DNA from: Microbacterium sp. LWH13-1.2
GTDB taxonomy: Bacteria; Actinomycetota; Actinomycetes; Actinomycetales; Microbacteriaceae
Length of the DNA: 64,000 nucleotides
Direction of reading: 5' to 3'
Assembly: GCF_038397735.1 (NCBI RefSeq)
Contig: NZ_CP151635.1
Coordinates: 2,914,001 to 2,978,000 of the forward strand
Shown: one piece after another, positions 34,357 through 42,666 of the stretch
How the letters are laid out: every line of letters starts with the position of its first letter
Numbering within the stretch: the stretch's first letter is position 1
Notes under the pieces: model-generated
Seen by the model: the letters and a program-made list of their open reading frames with translations, nothing else
What the model was told of the DNA's origin: nothing
The model's database searches: none
Program-made: the position numbers and the translations under genes

Positions 34357-34397
34357 AACCTGTCGTTACAGGTTCGGATTCGGCTAATGTAATGACA
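34357..34397. promoter_or_regulatory. HutC-type operators between transaldolase and ribokinase genes
   Basis: AACCTGT-CGTT-ACAGGTT (34357-34374) is an 18-bp palindrome, the best-formed copy in the window. A weaker second core, TGTAATGACA (34388-34397), lies 27 bp on. A rightward promoter GTTACA (34365-34370), 17 bp, TGTAAT (34388-34393) would be covered by both sites. Confidence 0.75.
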
Positions 34398-34446
34398 GCC
34401 GCGGAGGATGTCAAAGCACCCCGCATCGACGACGATCAGGAGTGCC

Positions 34447-35397
34447 ATGACAGCCGCCACCTCGCCCGATCGCACCGGCGTCGTCATCGTCGGCAGTGTG
34501 ACCGCAGACGTGACGACCTTCTCGACCCGGCTCCCGGCCCGCGGCGAGACCATCCTCGGAGACGAGTTCACCCTCATGCTCGGCGGCAAGGGCGCGAACC
34601 AGGCTGTGGCCGCTGGGCGCTCAGGCGCTCGCACGAGCTTCGTCGGATGCGTCGGCGACGACCTCTTCCACGACCTCGTCGTCGACGGGCTCAGCGATGC
34701 AGGGGTCGACCTCACCCACCTGCGCACCGTGCCGGGACCGACAGGCATCGCCCACATCCGCGTCGACGCCTCGGCCCAGAACGACATCGTGATGGTGCCG
34801 CTCGCCAACGCCGCTCTCAGCACCGAGCAGATCGACGCCGCGCTCGCCGCCCTCGCGTCGACCACGTCGGTGCTGCTGACCCAGCTCGAGACGCCCTCGG
34901 CGCTCACCGCTCACATCACGTCGCGCGGCCGCGAACACGGAATGACCGTCATCCTCGACCCCGCCCCCGCCGCTCCGCTCGACGACGCGGTCTGGGCGAG
35001 CATCGACATCGTGACCCCGAACGAGACCGAGGCCTCGGTGCTCAGCGGCATCGAGGTGACGGATGCCGCATCCGCCACGCTCGCCGGGCGCTGGTTCCTC
35101 GACCGCGGCGTCGGCGCGGCCGTGATCACGCTGGCGGGTCAGGGCTCGTGCGTCGTGACGGCAGACGGAGCATCCGTCGTCCCGCCCTTCCCCGTCGAGG
35201 CCGTCGACACCACCGCGGCCGGCGACGCCTACGCCGGGTATCTCGGAGCGGCGCTCGCGAACGGACGGTCACTGACCGATGCCGTGCGCGTGGCGACCGC
35301 GGCGGGAGCCCTCGCAGTGACGAAGCAGGGCGCATCGCCGAGCTTGCCGCTGCGCGCTGAGGTCGAGGCGTTCCTGGCTGCCCGAGAAGCCCACTGA
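34447..35397 (+). CDS. PfkB-family ribokinase
   Basis: A 316-residue ribokinase-type sugar kinase. It shows the substrate motif MLGGKGANQAVAAGRSG (about 39-55), the TPNETE phosphate/Mg motif (about 195) and the catalytic DTTAAGDAYAG (about 256). It phosphorylates ribose or a related pentose/hexose at the terminal hydroxyl. AGGAG lies 5 nt before the ATG. It is the first gene of an operon with D-ribose pyranase and a HutC-type regulator. Ribose is the default substrate; the wider regulon leaves room for another sugar. Confidence 0.93.
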   Translation: MTAATSPDRTGVVIVGSVTADVTTFSTRLPARGETILGDEFTLMLGGKGANQAVAAGRSGARTSFVGCVGDDLFHDLVVDGLSDAGVDLTHLRTVPGPTGIAHIRVDASAQNDIVMVPLANAALSTEQIDAALAALASTTSVLLTQLETPSALTAHITSRGREHGMTVILDPAPAAPLDDAVWASIDIVTPNETEASVLSGIEVTDAASATLAGRWFLDRGVGAAVITLAGQGSCVVTADGASVVPPFPVEAVDTTAAGDAYAGYLGAALANGRSLTDAVRVATAAGALAVTKQGASPSLPLRAEVEAFLAAREAH

Positions 35398-35413
35398 CCC
35401 CCTGAGGAGCACC

Positions 35414-35818
35414 ATGCGCAAGACAGCGACGACCATCAATCCCGCCCTCTCTCGGGTGATCAGCGAGACCGGGCACACCGATCTGCTGGTCGTCACCGAC
35501 GCGGGGCTGCCGATCCCGCCGGGGTCAGAGCGCATCGACCTCGCCTACCGTCCGGGTGCGCCCGCCTTCTTCGATGTGCTCGACACCGTGCTCGCCGAGC
35601 TGGTCGTCGAGGGCGCGACAGTCTCGGAGGAGGTCGCCGAGAAGAGCCCCGAGGTGCTGGCGGCGCTGCGCGAGCGCTTCGCCGGCGAAGACTTCGAGAT
35701 CGAGCTCATCCCGCACGTCGAGTTCAAGAAGCTCACGCATTCGGCGCGCGCTTTCGTGCGGTCGGGCGAGTTCACCCCCTACGCCAACGTGATCCTGCAC
35801 GCGGGAGTGGCGTACTGA
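35414..35818 (+). CDS. rbsD: D-ribose pyranase (RbsD)
   Basis: A 134-residue RbsD-family mutarotase that converts beta-pyranose to the furanose form used by the kinase. The conserved N-terminal features are present: ISETGHTDLLVVTDAGLPIP, with the catalytic His (about 20) and Asp (about 28), and the C-terminal YANVILHAGV. It follows ribokinase by 16 bp and is followed by the regulator after one base. Family members also act on other sugars such as fucose (FucU is related) or allose. Confidence 0.92.
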   Translation: MRKTATTINPALSRVISETGHTDLLVVTDAGLPIPPGSERIDLAYRPGAPAFFDVLDTVLAELVVEGATVSEEVAEKSPEVLAALRERFAGEDFEIELIPHVEFKKLTHSARAFVRSGEFTPYANVILHAGVAY

Positions 35819-35819
35819 C

Positions 35820-36623
35820 ATGAACGACTCGATCGACCGCCACTCCGCCGCGCCCATGTACGACCAGCTGCGCCAGCTGATCGTCGAGGGCATCGCCCGA
35901 GACGGACTGCAGCCGGGCGACCCGCTGCCGGGAGAGCACCGCCTGTGCGAGCGCTACGGCATCTCGCGCACCGTGGTGCGGCAGGCTCTTGCCCAGCTCG
36001 AGCACGAAGGACTCGTCGAGCGGGTCAAGGGCAAGGGCACGTTCGTCTCGCGTCCGCGCACGAGCGAGAGCCTCGTGCACACGTTGATCGGCCTCTACGA
36101 CGACGTCGAGCGGCGCGGCGGCCACGTGCACAGCGACGTGCTGCGCCATGAGCTGACCGTCGCCGACGACGAGATCGCGGCGGCCCTCGAGGTCGAAGTC
36201 GGAGCCCCCGTCGTGGTGCTCGACCGTCTCCGCCATGTCGACGGAGAACCCTGGTCGCTCTCGACGACCTGGATGCCGGATGCCGTCGGCACCGTCACCC
36301 TCGACGTCGATCTGTCCGAGGCGTCTCTCTATCGCGTGCTCGCCGACAACGGCATCGTGGCGACGAGCGGTGTGCGATCCGCTGAGGCGACGGTCGCGAC
36401 GCACGAGCAGGCCCAGCATCTCGGCGTCAGCGCCGGGTCGGCGCTTCTGCGTCTGCGCAGCGTCAGTCGCTCCGCCGACGGCATCCCGATCGAGTACTTC
36501 GTCGCGCACCACCGCGGCGATCGCTCGCGTTTCGAGTTCCAGCTGCAGCAGGAGCAGTCGCAGGCATCGCTGCTGCACGTCGACGGCGAGGGAAGCACCT
36601 CGCGCGCCGGCACCGTGCGGTAG
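35820..36623 (+). CDS. GntR-family (HutC/UTRA) regulator
   Basis: A 267-residue regulator with a winged helix at about 12-75 (CERYGISRTVVRQALAQLEHEGLVERVKGKGTFV) and a UTRA ligand domain (about 95-250). HutC-subfamily sites have a GT-N4-AC core, exactly that of the palindrome found before this operon, the cupin-isomerase operon, the RbsABC operon and the aldolase gene. It is therefore my candidate for the regulon's repressor, with a sugar phosphate as the likely inducer. It is co-transcribed with ribokinase and rbsD, one base after the rbsD stop. Confidence 0.92.
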   Translation: MNDSIDRHSAAPMYDQLRQLIVEGIARDGLQPGDPLPGEHRLCERYGISRTVVRQALAQLEHEGLVERVKGKGTFVSRPRTSESLVHTLIGLYDDVERRGGHVHSDVLRHELTVADDEIAAALEVEVGAPVVVLDRLRHVDGEPWSLSTTWMPDAVGTVTLDVDLSEASLYRVLADNGIVATSGVRSAEATVATHEQAQHLGVSAGSALLRLRSVSRSADGIPIEYFVAHHRGDRSRFEFQLQQEQSQASLLHVDGEGSTSRAGTVR

Positions 36624-36723
36624 GCGAGCGAGCTGAGCGACTGAACTCAGCCGAGCGCCTGGGCCGCTAGCCTGAAGGCGGAGCATGCGTCGCATCGGGC
36701 GACGTGAGCAGGGGGGCAACACC

Positions 36724-37686
36724 ATGGTCGACGACGCGCACTCGAACGGTTCGGATCCGGATGCTGTCATCCCGCCGCCTCCGGCCGCACCCCCCGGCGA
36801 CCTGGCGTCCTCCGTTCCGCTGGCGCCGCCCCTGAGCGGACCGCCGGCCCCTTCCGCTCCGCAGCCGCCGGCACCCGGTGGCGCGTACGGACCGCCCGCA
36901 CCGCCCCTGCCGCCTTACGCTGCGGCTCCGCAGGCCGGACAGTACCCGGCCGGACAGTACCCGGCCGGACAGTACGCGGCCGGGCCGTATCCGGCGCAGC
37001 ATCCGGCAGGACAGCACCCGACAGGGCAGCCGAGCCCGTACCCGCAGTACCCCGCTCAGCCAGGGCAATACGCGACAGGGCAGCAGCCGTCGGCCCCCTA
37101 CGGTTCCGAGTACCCCTACCCCGCCGCGGCTCCGAGCCGCCCGTCGCGCTCCGGCAGGACCCTCGGCATCGTCATCGCGTCCGTCGTGGCGTTCGTGTTG
37201 ATCGTCGTCGTCGGCATCGGGGTCGTGGTGGGCCTGGTGGTGAGCTCGCGTCCCGACCCGATCGCCGCTCCGCTCCCTTCTGTGACGGCCGCTCCCAGCG
37301 CGCCCTCCGACGACTCGACGGATGACGAGCCGCCGTCCGACGACGCCGGTGGCGCCGATGCATCCGGCATCGCCGACGTGCTGCAGTCCAAGATCGACGA
37401 GTACAAGCAGCTCCGCGACAGCGGGGCTCTGTGGGAGAAGATCCCCGACAGCGAGTTCAACCGCACCGCCGTGTCGGCGTTCCTGTACTTTCTCATCGAC
37501 ATGAAGTCCGCGACCGTCTGGGGCGTCGATGAGGCACAGGCGCAGGAGTATCAGGAGCGCATGGCGATGCTCGAGGAGCTCCTGCTCGCTCAAGAGCCGC
37601 TCGGCGACGACATCAAGATCACTCTCGAAGACAAGGTCTTCACGTACGACGGCGAGACGGGCGAGGGCGGCTACACCGCCAAGTAG
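36724..37686 (+). CDS. Pro/Gln-rich single-pass membrane protein of unknown function
   Basis: A 320-residue protein not assigned to a family. The first 135 residues are Pro/Ala/Gln/Tyr-rich and contain QYPAG repeats, encoded by three near-identical 15-bp DNA repeats at 36934-36980. One transmembrane segment follows (about [24 protein letters not shown]), then an acidic Ser/Asp linker and a C-terminal folded region of about 100 residues with [13 protein letters not shown] and FLYFLIDM. The layout matches actinobacterial proteins with a disordered cytosolic head and extracellular sensor-like tail. A G-rich ribosome site lies 7 nt before the ATG. Role unknown. Confidence 0.82.
   Translation: MVDDAHSNGSDPDAVIPPPPAAPPGDLASSVPLAPPLSGPPAPSAPQPPAPGGAYGPPAPPLPPYAAAPQAGQYPAGQYPAGQYAAGPYPAQHPAGQHPTGQPSPYPQYPAQPGQYATGQQPSAPYGSEYPYPAAAPSRPSRSGRTLGIVIASVVAFVLIVVVGIGVVVGLVVSSRPDPIAAPLPSVTAAPSAPSDDSTDDEPPSDDAGGADASGIADVLQSKIDEYKQLRDSGALWEKIPDSEFNRTAVSAFLYFLIDMKSATVWGVDEAQAQEYQERMAMLEELLLAQEPLGDDIKITLEDKVFTYDGETGEGGYTAK
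36934..36980. repeat. Three tandem 15-bp repeats encoding QYPAG
   Basis: The unit GGCCGGACAGTACCC occurs three times in frame (third copy with CGC for CCC). Copy number is likely to vary between strains. Confidence 0.8.
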
Positions 37687-37706
37687 CGGAGCGTTACGCT
37701 CGAAGC

Positions 37707-38765
37707 ATGAGCGACTGGACCAGCACCGCGATCGCCCTGCTGGAAGCCGACGCGAACCGCAGTGCCGACACGCACCTGCACCTCTTCCCGTTGCCGCCCG
37801 AGTGGGGCATCGATCTGTACCTCAAGGACGAGTCGGTGCATCCGACCGGCTCGCTCAAGCACCGCCTCGCCCGCTCGCTCATCCTCTACGGGCTCGTGAA
37901 CGGCCGCATCACCGAGCACTCGACGCTGGTCGAGTCGTCGAGCGGCTCGACCGCCGTCTCTGAGGCGTACTTCGCGCGGATGCTGGGGCTGCCGTTCGTC
38001 ACCGTCGTGCCGCGATCGACGAGCCAGGAGAAGATCGACCTCATCGAGTTCTACGGCGGACGCTGCCACTTCGTCGACCGCGCAGAGGACATGTCACCCG
38101 AGGCACAGCGCCTGGCCTCAGAGTGCCACGGGCACTACCTCGACCAGTTCACGTACGCCGAGCGCGCGACCGACTGGCGGGGCAACAACAACATCGCCGA
38201 GAGCGTGTTCAGCCAGCTGTCGCAGGAGCGGCATCCGATCCCCCGCTGGATCGTCGTCGGCGCCGGCACCGGCGGTACGAGCGCGACGTTCGGCCGCTAT
38301 GTGAAGTACCGCCGCCACGAGACCCAGATCGCGGTCGTCGACCCCGAGGGCTCGGCGTTCTACGACGGGTGGGCCGGCACGGTCGATCCGCCCGCCGGTC
38401 GACCCAGCCGCATCGAGGGCATCGGCCGGCCCCGCGTCGAGGCCTCGTTCGTGCCGACGGTGATCGACGAGATGATCCGCGTGCCGGACGCAGGCTCGAT
38501 CGCCGCGATCCGGATGCTGCGCGAGCGCACGCTGCACCTCGCCGGCGGCTCGACCGGCACCAACCTGTACGGGGCGTTCCAGCTGATCGCGCGCATGCGC
38601 GCGGCGGGCGAGACCGGCAGCATCGTCACGCTCATCTGCGACAGCGGCATCCGCTACGCCGGCACGTACTTCAACGACGAGTGGGTCGCGGAGCAGGGCT
38701 GGGACCTCGCCCCGCACCGCGCCCGCCTCGACCACCTGCTCGAGACCGGGGTGTGGGTCGACTGA
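37707..38765 (+). CDS. PLP-dependent L-cysteine desulfhydrase-like enzyme (Cds1 type)
   Basis: A 352-residue fold-type II PLP enzyme of the cysteine-synthase superfamily. The Schiff-base Lys is in TGSLKHRLA (about 51), the substrate loop is [12 protein letters not shown] (about 75) and the phosphate-binding loop is [14 protein letters not shown] (about 190). Overall length and the unusual [10 protein letters not shown] region resemble mycobacterial Cds1 (Rv3684), which releases H2S, pyruvate and ammonia from cysteine. Not the biosynthetic CysK: the region before the PLP Lys differs. It lies 20 bp after the Pro-rich protein gene. Confidence 0.85.
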   Translation: MSDWTSTAIALLEADANRSADTHLHLFPLPPEWGIDLYLKDESVHPTGSLKHRLARSLILYGLVNGRITEHSTLVESSSGSTAVSEAYFARMLGLPFVTVVPRSTSQEKIDLIEFYGGRCHFVDRAEDMSPEAQRLASECHGHYLDQFTYAERATDWRGNNNIAESVFSQLSQERHPIPRWIVVGAGTGGTSATFGRYVKYRRHETQIAVVDPEGSAFYDGWAGTVDPPAGRPSRIEGIGRPRVEASFVPTVIDEMIRVPDAGSIAAIRMLRERTLHLAGGSTGTNLYGAFQLIARMRAAGETGSIVTLICDSGIRYAGTYFNDEWVAEQGWDLAPHRARLDHLLETGVWVD

Positions 38766-38804
38766 CCGCGTCGCGCTCCACGACGCCAGCCGGAAGCGCC
38801 GCCC

Positions 38805-39146
38805 TCACGCGGTGACGTAACCGCCCGAAGAGCTGTCGCCGCTGAGGCGATAGAGCGGAGCGCTCCCCGCCCCGCCCGTGCGGCTCCACACGCGCGCCGG
38901 TCGCGTCCGCTCGGCATGCGCGTCTCCGTACTCGAGCACCAGCGCGGCCGGGATCCGGCCGTCTGCGCACTCGACGACGACGAAGCTCGGACGGCCGAGT
39001 CCTCCGGATTCCACGCGTCCCATGACCCGCGACGGATCGGTGATGCGCGGCGGCGTCGCAAGCAGATCCGACTCGGTGATGTGCTGCACCGCGTGACCTG
39101 CGCCGAGTGCGGCGACCGGAAGCTGAACCATCGAGGCGATCGCCAC
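38805..39146 (-). CDS. Hypothetical protein, about 113 residues
   Basis: No family recognised. A soluble protein with a mixed alpha/beta character (HITESDLLATPPRI, PSFVVVECADGRIPAAL). It may start at the GTG that directly abuts the stop of the preceding small gene, or at the ATG 15 nt later. Coding is supported by GC-rich third positions and tight coupling to that gene; a ribosome site is not obvious. It is convergent with the Cds1-type gene. Confidence 0.5.
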   Translation of the reverse strand: MAIASMVQLPVAALGAGHAVQHITESDLLATPPRITDPSRVMGRVESGGLGRPSFVVVECADGRIPAALVLEYGDAHAERTRPARVWSRTGGAGSAPLYRLSGDSSSGGYVTA

Positions 39147-39434
39147 TCAGATCACGCTCACGGACGCGTCATGCTCCGCAGAACGTTCTCGCAGGGCCTC
39201 GGCCCACGCCTTCATATCCGCGAGGCCGTGTTCATCGAGATAGGTCCGGACGACGTCGTGGACGAGCCGGATCTGCGCTTCGGACCCCATCGCGGCCTGC
39301 ATCATGTCGACTGTCGGGGTCGGCGCTCCGTCGATTCGCTCCAGCGCTTCGCGAACGATGCGCTCGCGCCCCGCGCGCCCCATCGATCGATCCATCGGCA
39401 GTGATCGGCTATCTTTGGCGTGTTCGTGACTCAT
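39147..39434 (-). CDS. Small hypothetical protein, 95 residues
   Basis: A His/Asp/Glu-rich helical protein (MSHEHAKDSRSLP start) with no recognised domain. GAGGAG lies 7 nt before the ATG. Its leader contains a perfect 12-bp hairpin and an AT-rich palindrome, unusual for so small a gene. The reading frame continues open upstream into the remnant gene at 39.6-40.0 kb without a stop, but the strong ribosome site places the start here. It is followed immediately by the 113-residue hypothetical gene. Confidence 0.65.
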   Translation of the reverse strand: MSHEHAKDSRSLPMDRSMGRAGRERIVREALERIDGAPTPTVDMMQAAMGSEAQIRLVHDVVRTYLDEHGLADMKAWAEALRERSAEHDASVSVI

Positions 39435-39474
39435 GTGAGCCTCCTCAGTCAGGGGTGGTGGTGCTTCACGGACA

Positions 39475-39504
39475 GTGGTGCCGGGGCTGCAACCCCGGCA
39501 CCAC
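39475..39504 (-). promoter_or_regulatory. Perfect 12-bp hairpin in the leader of the 95-residue gene
   Basis: GTGGTGCCGGGG (39475-39486) pairs completely with CCCCGGCACCAC (39493-39504), loop CTGCAA. No T run follows, so it may be an attenuator, an RNA processing signal or a terminator of the remnant gene. Confidence 0.6.
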
Positions 39505-39525
39505 GTCGTCCCTCCAGCGTACCTT

Positions 39526-39544
39526 GTTTTGAATGACTCAAAAC
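39526..39544. promoter_or_regulatory. AT-rich palindrome GTTTTGA-N5-TCAAAAC
   Basis: Seven-base arms around ATGAC, the only strongly AT-rich palindrome in this GC-rich region. It lies upstream of the hairpin on the strand of the 95-residue gene and probably forms its operator. Binding protein unknown. Confidence 0.55.
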
Positions 39545-39573
39545 AACTCACCACGCCTGAGAGGCGAGAATCG

Positions 39574-40004
39574 TCAGTCGCGCGCCTTCGGCCGAGCGCG
39601 GCGGGCGGCGGCGATCTCCGTGTACCGTCCGCGAGGGCTTCCCCGGTGAATCGATACCCGTCGAAGCTGCGCCCCCAGACGGGCAGCGACAGCGGGAACA
39701 CGAGACGAGCGGCGAAATGCTCGACATGGAAGGAGTTGCGGGGGATGTCCTGCACCGGCGTCTCACTCCTACGGGTGTGCGTGTAGCCGTCGTAGTCGTC
39801 GACCAGCTCTCCGTCTGCCCGATGAAGGGTGTAGACCAGGTCTCTTGGCGAAGCGTCGATGAGGAAGTGCTCGACCGGCGCGTCGGCCCCCACCCGGAGG
39901 GCGACCCGGGCTCGGCACGAGGGAATCAGAGGCCCGGACATCAGCAGAGTCACCCCGCGTACGAAGTGTTCGCTGGTAGGGGTGTCCGCATCCTGTGGCG
40001 CCAT
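39574..40004 (-). pseudogene. Hypothetical gene with apparent frameshift near its 3' end
   Basis: The first about 125 codons look coding (LVFPLSLPVWGRSFDGYRF near the end), then the frame turns into Arg/Pro-rich low-quality sequence. Shifting by one base around 39620 gives EIAAARRARPKARD and a stop at 39574, which reads like a natural protein end for this kind of genome. The unshifted frame runs on, without a stop, into the next gene, which is unlikely. Possible causes: a real frameshift mutation, or a base-call error. No family recognised. The start ATG has only a weak GGGCGG site. Confidence 0.5.
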
Positions 40005-40074
40005 CCGCCCACACTAGTTGCGCGGCCTTCCGTCTCGAGGGTCCACGCGGGGAGGGTCCGGCTACGCTGGCCGC

Positions 40075-40587
40075 ATGACTACTCTCATCCTCACTGTCGC
40101 GGGTGCTGACCGCCCCGGTCTCGTCGCAGCCGTCGCCGACGTCGTCGATGCCCACGGCGGCAACTGGGAGAACAGCTCGCTCGCCGAGCTCGCCGGAACC
40201 TTCGCCGGCGTGATCGAGGTCTCGGTCGCCCCCGAGCACTCGGAAGGCCTGCAGACCGCACTCCGCGAGTTGCAGGGCCAAGGGCTCCTGACCCTCGCCG
40301 TGCTCACCGGCGCTGCCGCGACCGGCGCCGATGACCAGGTGCTCGAGATCAGCGTGCTCGGCAACGACCGCTCGGGCATCGTTCGCGAGGTGTCGAACGT
40401 GCTGAACGCGCATGAGCTCAGCATCGAAGAGCTGGCGACCGAGACCCGGGATGCCGCGATGGCCGGCGGGCGCCTGTTCGAGGCATCCGTGATCGCGCGG
40501 GTTCCGGCATCCGTCGACCTCGATGCCCTGCGTCGCGACCTCGAGCGCATCGCCACCGAGATCCAGGTCGACATCACCCTCGCCTGA
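40075..40587 (+). CDS. Double ACT-domain protein (GcvR-like)
   Basis: A 170-residue protein made of two ACT domains (about 3-75 and 88-168): TVAGADRPGLVAAVADVV and SVLGNDRSGIVREVSNVL mark the two amino-acid-binding starts. It resembles the glycine cleavage regulator GcvR and other stand-alone ACT proteins that sense amino acids. The start ATG is the first with high coding quality; GGAGGG lies upstream. It is followed 24 bp later by a methyltransferase gene, perhaps in one transcript. Confidence 0.88.
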   Translation: MTTLILTVAGADRPGLVAAVADVVDAHGGNWENSSLAELAGTFAGVIEVSVAPEHSEGLQTALRELQGQGLLTLAVLTGAAATGADDQVLEISVLGNDRSGIVREVSNVLNAHELSIEELATETRDAAMAGGRLFEASVIARVPASVDLDALRRDLERIATEIQVDITLA

Positions 40588-40611
40588 GTCGCCAGGCCAG
40601 AGGCACCGCGC

Positions 40612-41259
40612 ATGGGATTCCTGGCCGCGATCGACCGGGTGAACGCCGCTCACCCGTGGTCGCACAACGACGCGTACGCGGGCTTCGTGCTCAGGCACGC
40701 CCGCGCTGTGCGTCGCCAGGGCGGAGACACCGCTGTCGATGTGGGCTGCGGCACCGGCAATCTGTTGAGCGCCCTGTCAGAGATCTTCCCCGCCGCGATC
40801 GGCATCGACCCTGATCCGGATGCCGCGGCGGCCGCCGTCCGACGATTCACCGGAGATGCGGTGCGGATCGAAAGCCGGACCTTCGGATCCGAACCCCTCG
40901 AAGCGTACGACCTGATCACCTTCGTCGCATCCCTTCATCACATGGCCCTGCGCACAGCACTTCAGGATGCTCGCGCGGCGCTGCGCCCCGGTGGCCGCGT
41001 GGTCATCGTCGGCGTCGCCAGGGAGACCGCGAAGGACGCCCCGCGTTCCGGGGCGTCGCTGCTGCTGAACCCGCTCGTCGGGCTCGTCCGCCATCCGAAA
41101 CGTGCGACGCGTCCTCCCGCGCACATGCAGGCTCCGATCGCGCACCCCGACCAGAGCTTCGACGAGATCCGCGCGATCGCCAGCGAAGAGCTCCCCGGCA
41201 TCCGAATGAGGCGCCGCCTGTTCTGGCGATACACCGCCTCCTGGGAGGCACCCCGCTGA
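40612..41259 (+). CDS. Class I SAM-dependent methyltransferase
   Basis: A 215-residue Rossmann methyltransferase. SAM motif I is AVDVGCGTGNLLSAL (about 41), followed by GIDPDPDA and DLITFVASLHHM. Substrate unknown; the UbiE/small-molecule type is most likely. C-terminal half (about 150-215) carries basic residues and RRLFWRYTASW, typical of actinobacterial homologues. Confidence 0.88.
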   Translation: MGFLAAIDRVNAAHPWSHNDAYAGFVLRHARAVRRQGGDTAVDVGCGTGNLLSALSEIFPAAIGIDPDPDAAAAAVRRFTGDAVRIESRTFGSEPLEAYDLITFVASLHHMALRTALQDARAALRPGGRVVIVGVARETAKDAPRSGASLLLNPLVGLVRHPKRATRPPAHMQAPIAHPDQSFDEIRAIASEELPGIRMRRRLFWRYTASWEAPR

Positions 41260-41312
41260 CGCGACCCCAGGCCCCGCCCGACTCGGGCCACGCCGTCGAA
41301 TAGGCTCCGGAC

Positions 41313-41756
41313 ATGGCCGACGGAATCAGCATCTCGATCGCGGACCGCCTCACAGCGGATGACCTTCACCGGATCGACGCACTTCTCCCTCAGCTCTCGA
41401 CGACCGCTCGATTCGACTCGGAACGGGTGCTCTCGTTGCTCGAGGCGCAGAACACAGACCTGTTCGTGGCGCGCGCATCCGGCCGGATCGTGGGAATGGC
41501 CACCCTCGTGACGGCTCCGCTCATCACCGGATGGCACGGCAGCATCGAAGACGTCGTGGTCGATCAGACCACCCGCGGACGAGGCATCGCACGCCTGCTG
41601 CTCGAAACGATCATCGACGAGTCCGAGCAGCGGGGGCTGTCGACACTCGACCTGACGTCCCGGCCGTCTCGCGAATCGGCGTTGCGTCTCTACGAGTCCG
41701 TCGGCTTCGTCCGCCGGAACACGAATGTGCTGCGCTTCGCGCCGCAGGAAGACTGA
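41313..41756 (+). CDS. GNAT-family N-acetyltransferase
   Basis: A 147-residue GNAT protein with the acetyl-CoA loop VVDQTTRGRGIARLLLETII (about 85-105) and the terminal LRLYESVGFVRRNTNVLRF. Substrate unknown. It stands alone between the methyltransferase and the convergent GntR gene. Confidence 0.9.
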   Translation: MADGISISIADRLTADDLHRIDALLPQLSTTARFDSERVLSLLEAQNTDLFVARASGRIVGMATLVTAPLITGWHGSIEDVVVDQTTRGRGIARLLLETIIDESEQRGLSTLDLTSRPSRESALRLYESVGFVRRNTNVLRFAPQED

Positions 41757-41786
41757 ATCGAGGCGAGCCTCGCGACCCCGCGGAAC

Positions 41787-42500
41787 TCAGTCCGGCTCGA
41801 CGGCCGACCTCTCGGCGACGATGTCGGTCTCGGTGTAGCGCCGCACCCAGTACTCGGTCTGCGCGACGTGAGCGGAAGCCGCCGCCGATGCCGCTACCGG
41901 ATCCGCCGCCGCGAGTCCGCGGAGGATCGCCCGGTGCCCTGCGTCCGAGTGGAGCTTGAGCTCGGCGGCATCCGCGGCATCCGGAATCCGATAGGCCCGC
42001 GACCGTGAGCGCAGCACGTCGATGAGGCTCGTGAGGGCGTCGTTGCCCGCGACCTCCGAGATCGTCATGTGAAAGGCGTGGTCGAGGCGCGAGTGATCCT
42101 CGAAGTCGTCGCTGGCCTCGATCTCGTCGAGAACTCCGCTGAGCTCCTCGATCGTCGACGCGTCGATGCGGGCCGCGGCGAGCGCGGCCGCGTGCGGTTC
42201 GAGCACGCGGCGCAGCTCCGTGAGTTCGAGCACCCCCGCCATGGGCAGAAGGCCGACCGTGAGCGACAGGCTGCCGATCAGGTCGGCGGCGCGCAGCTCG
42301 CTGACGTAGCTGCCCGAGCCGTGCCTCGTGTCGAGCACGCCGAGGGCGGCCAGCATCCGGATGGCCTCTCGCAGCGACCCGCGTGAGACTCCGAGCGTCT
42401 CGCACAGCTCGCCCTCGCTGGGCAGGCGATCACCGGGGCGCAGAGCACCGTCGGCGATCAGCGTGCGCAGCCCGTGCAGAGCCGTGTCCAAAGCGCTCAT
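41787..42500 (-). CDS. GntR-family (FCD) regulator of the aminotransferase-ABC locus
   Basis: A 237-residue FadR/FCD-type regulator. Winged helix (about 5-75) with LGVSRGSLREAIRMLAALGVLD, then FCD with the metal-ligand candidates DHAFHMTIS (about 140) and AGHRAILR. I start at the second ATG, where AGGAGG is spaced 6 nt; the first ATG directly abuts that site. It is divergent from the class V aminotransferase and sugar transporter operon, with ACAACT half-sites in the gap, so it probably controls that operon. Confidence 0.9.
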   Translation of the reverse strand: MSALDTALHGLRTLIADGALRPGDRLPSEGELCETLGVSRGSLREAIRMLAALGVLDTRHGSGSYVSELRAADLIGSLSLTVGLLPMAGVLELTELRRVLEPHAAALAAARIDASTIEELSGVLDEIEASDDFEDHSRLDHAFHMTISEVAGNDALTSLIDVLRSRSRAYRIPDAADAAELKLHSDAGHRAILRGLAAADPVAASAAASAHVAQTEYWVRRYTETDIVAERSAVEPD

Positions 42501-42572
42501 GGTCATCCTCCTGACACCGCCCGATCCCCCTGCTGAGTCTGTCGGATGCAGGGCCTTCATCAAATTCGTATG

Positions 42573-42641
42573 ACAACTATGTTTCATCCTCACCTTTTCG
42601 TAGCGATTTAGGAACCCATGTGGCAAAGTTGTGCAACAACT
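42573..42641. promoter_or_regulatory. ACAACT half-sites and AGTTGT-GCA-ACAACT palindrome
   Basis: A perfect 15-bp palindrome at 42627-42641 lies 26 bp upstream of the aminotransferase start. A single ACAACT half-site lies at 42573-42578, about 70 bp from the GntR start. The form fits an FCD-type GntR operator controlling both directions. Confidence 0.6.
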
Positions 42642-42666
42642 CCCCCTGACGCACCGACGAGGACCG

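Noticed and set aside
36934..36980. Short direct repeats that might suggest a CRISPR array
   Set aside because: They are in-frame QYPAG codon repeats without spacers, and no cas genes are nearby.
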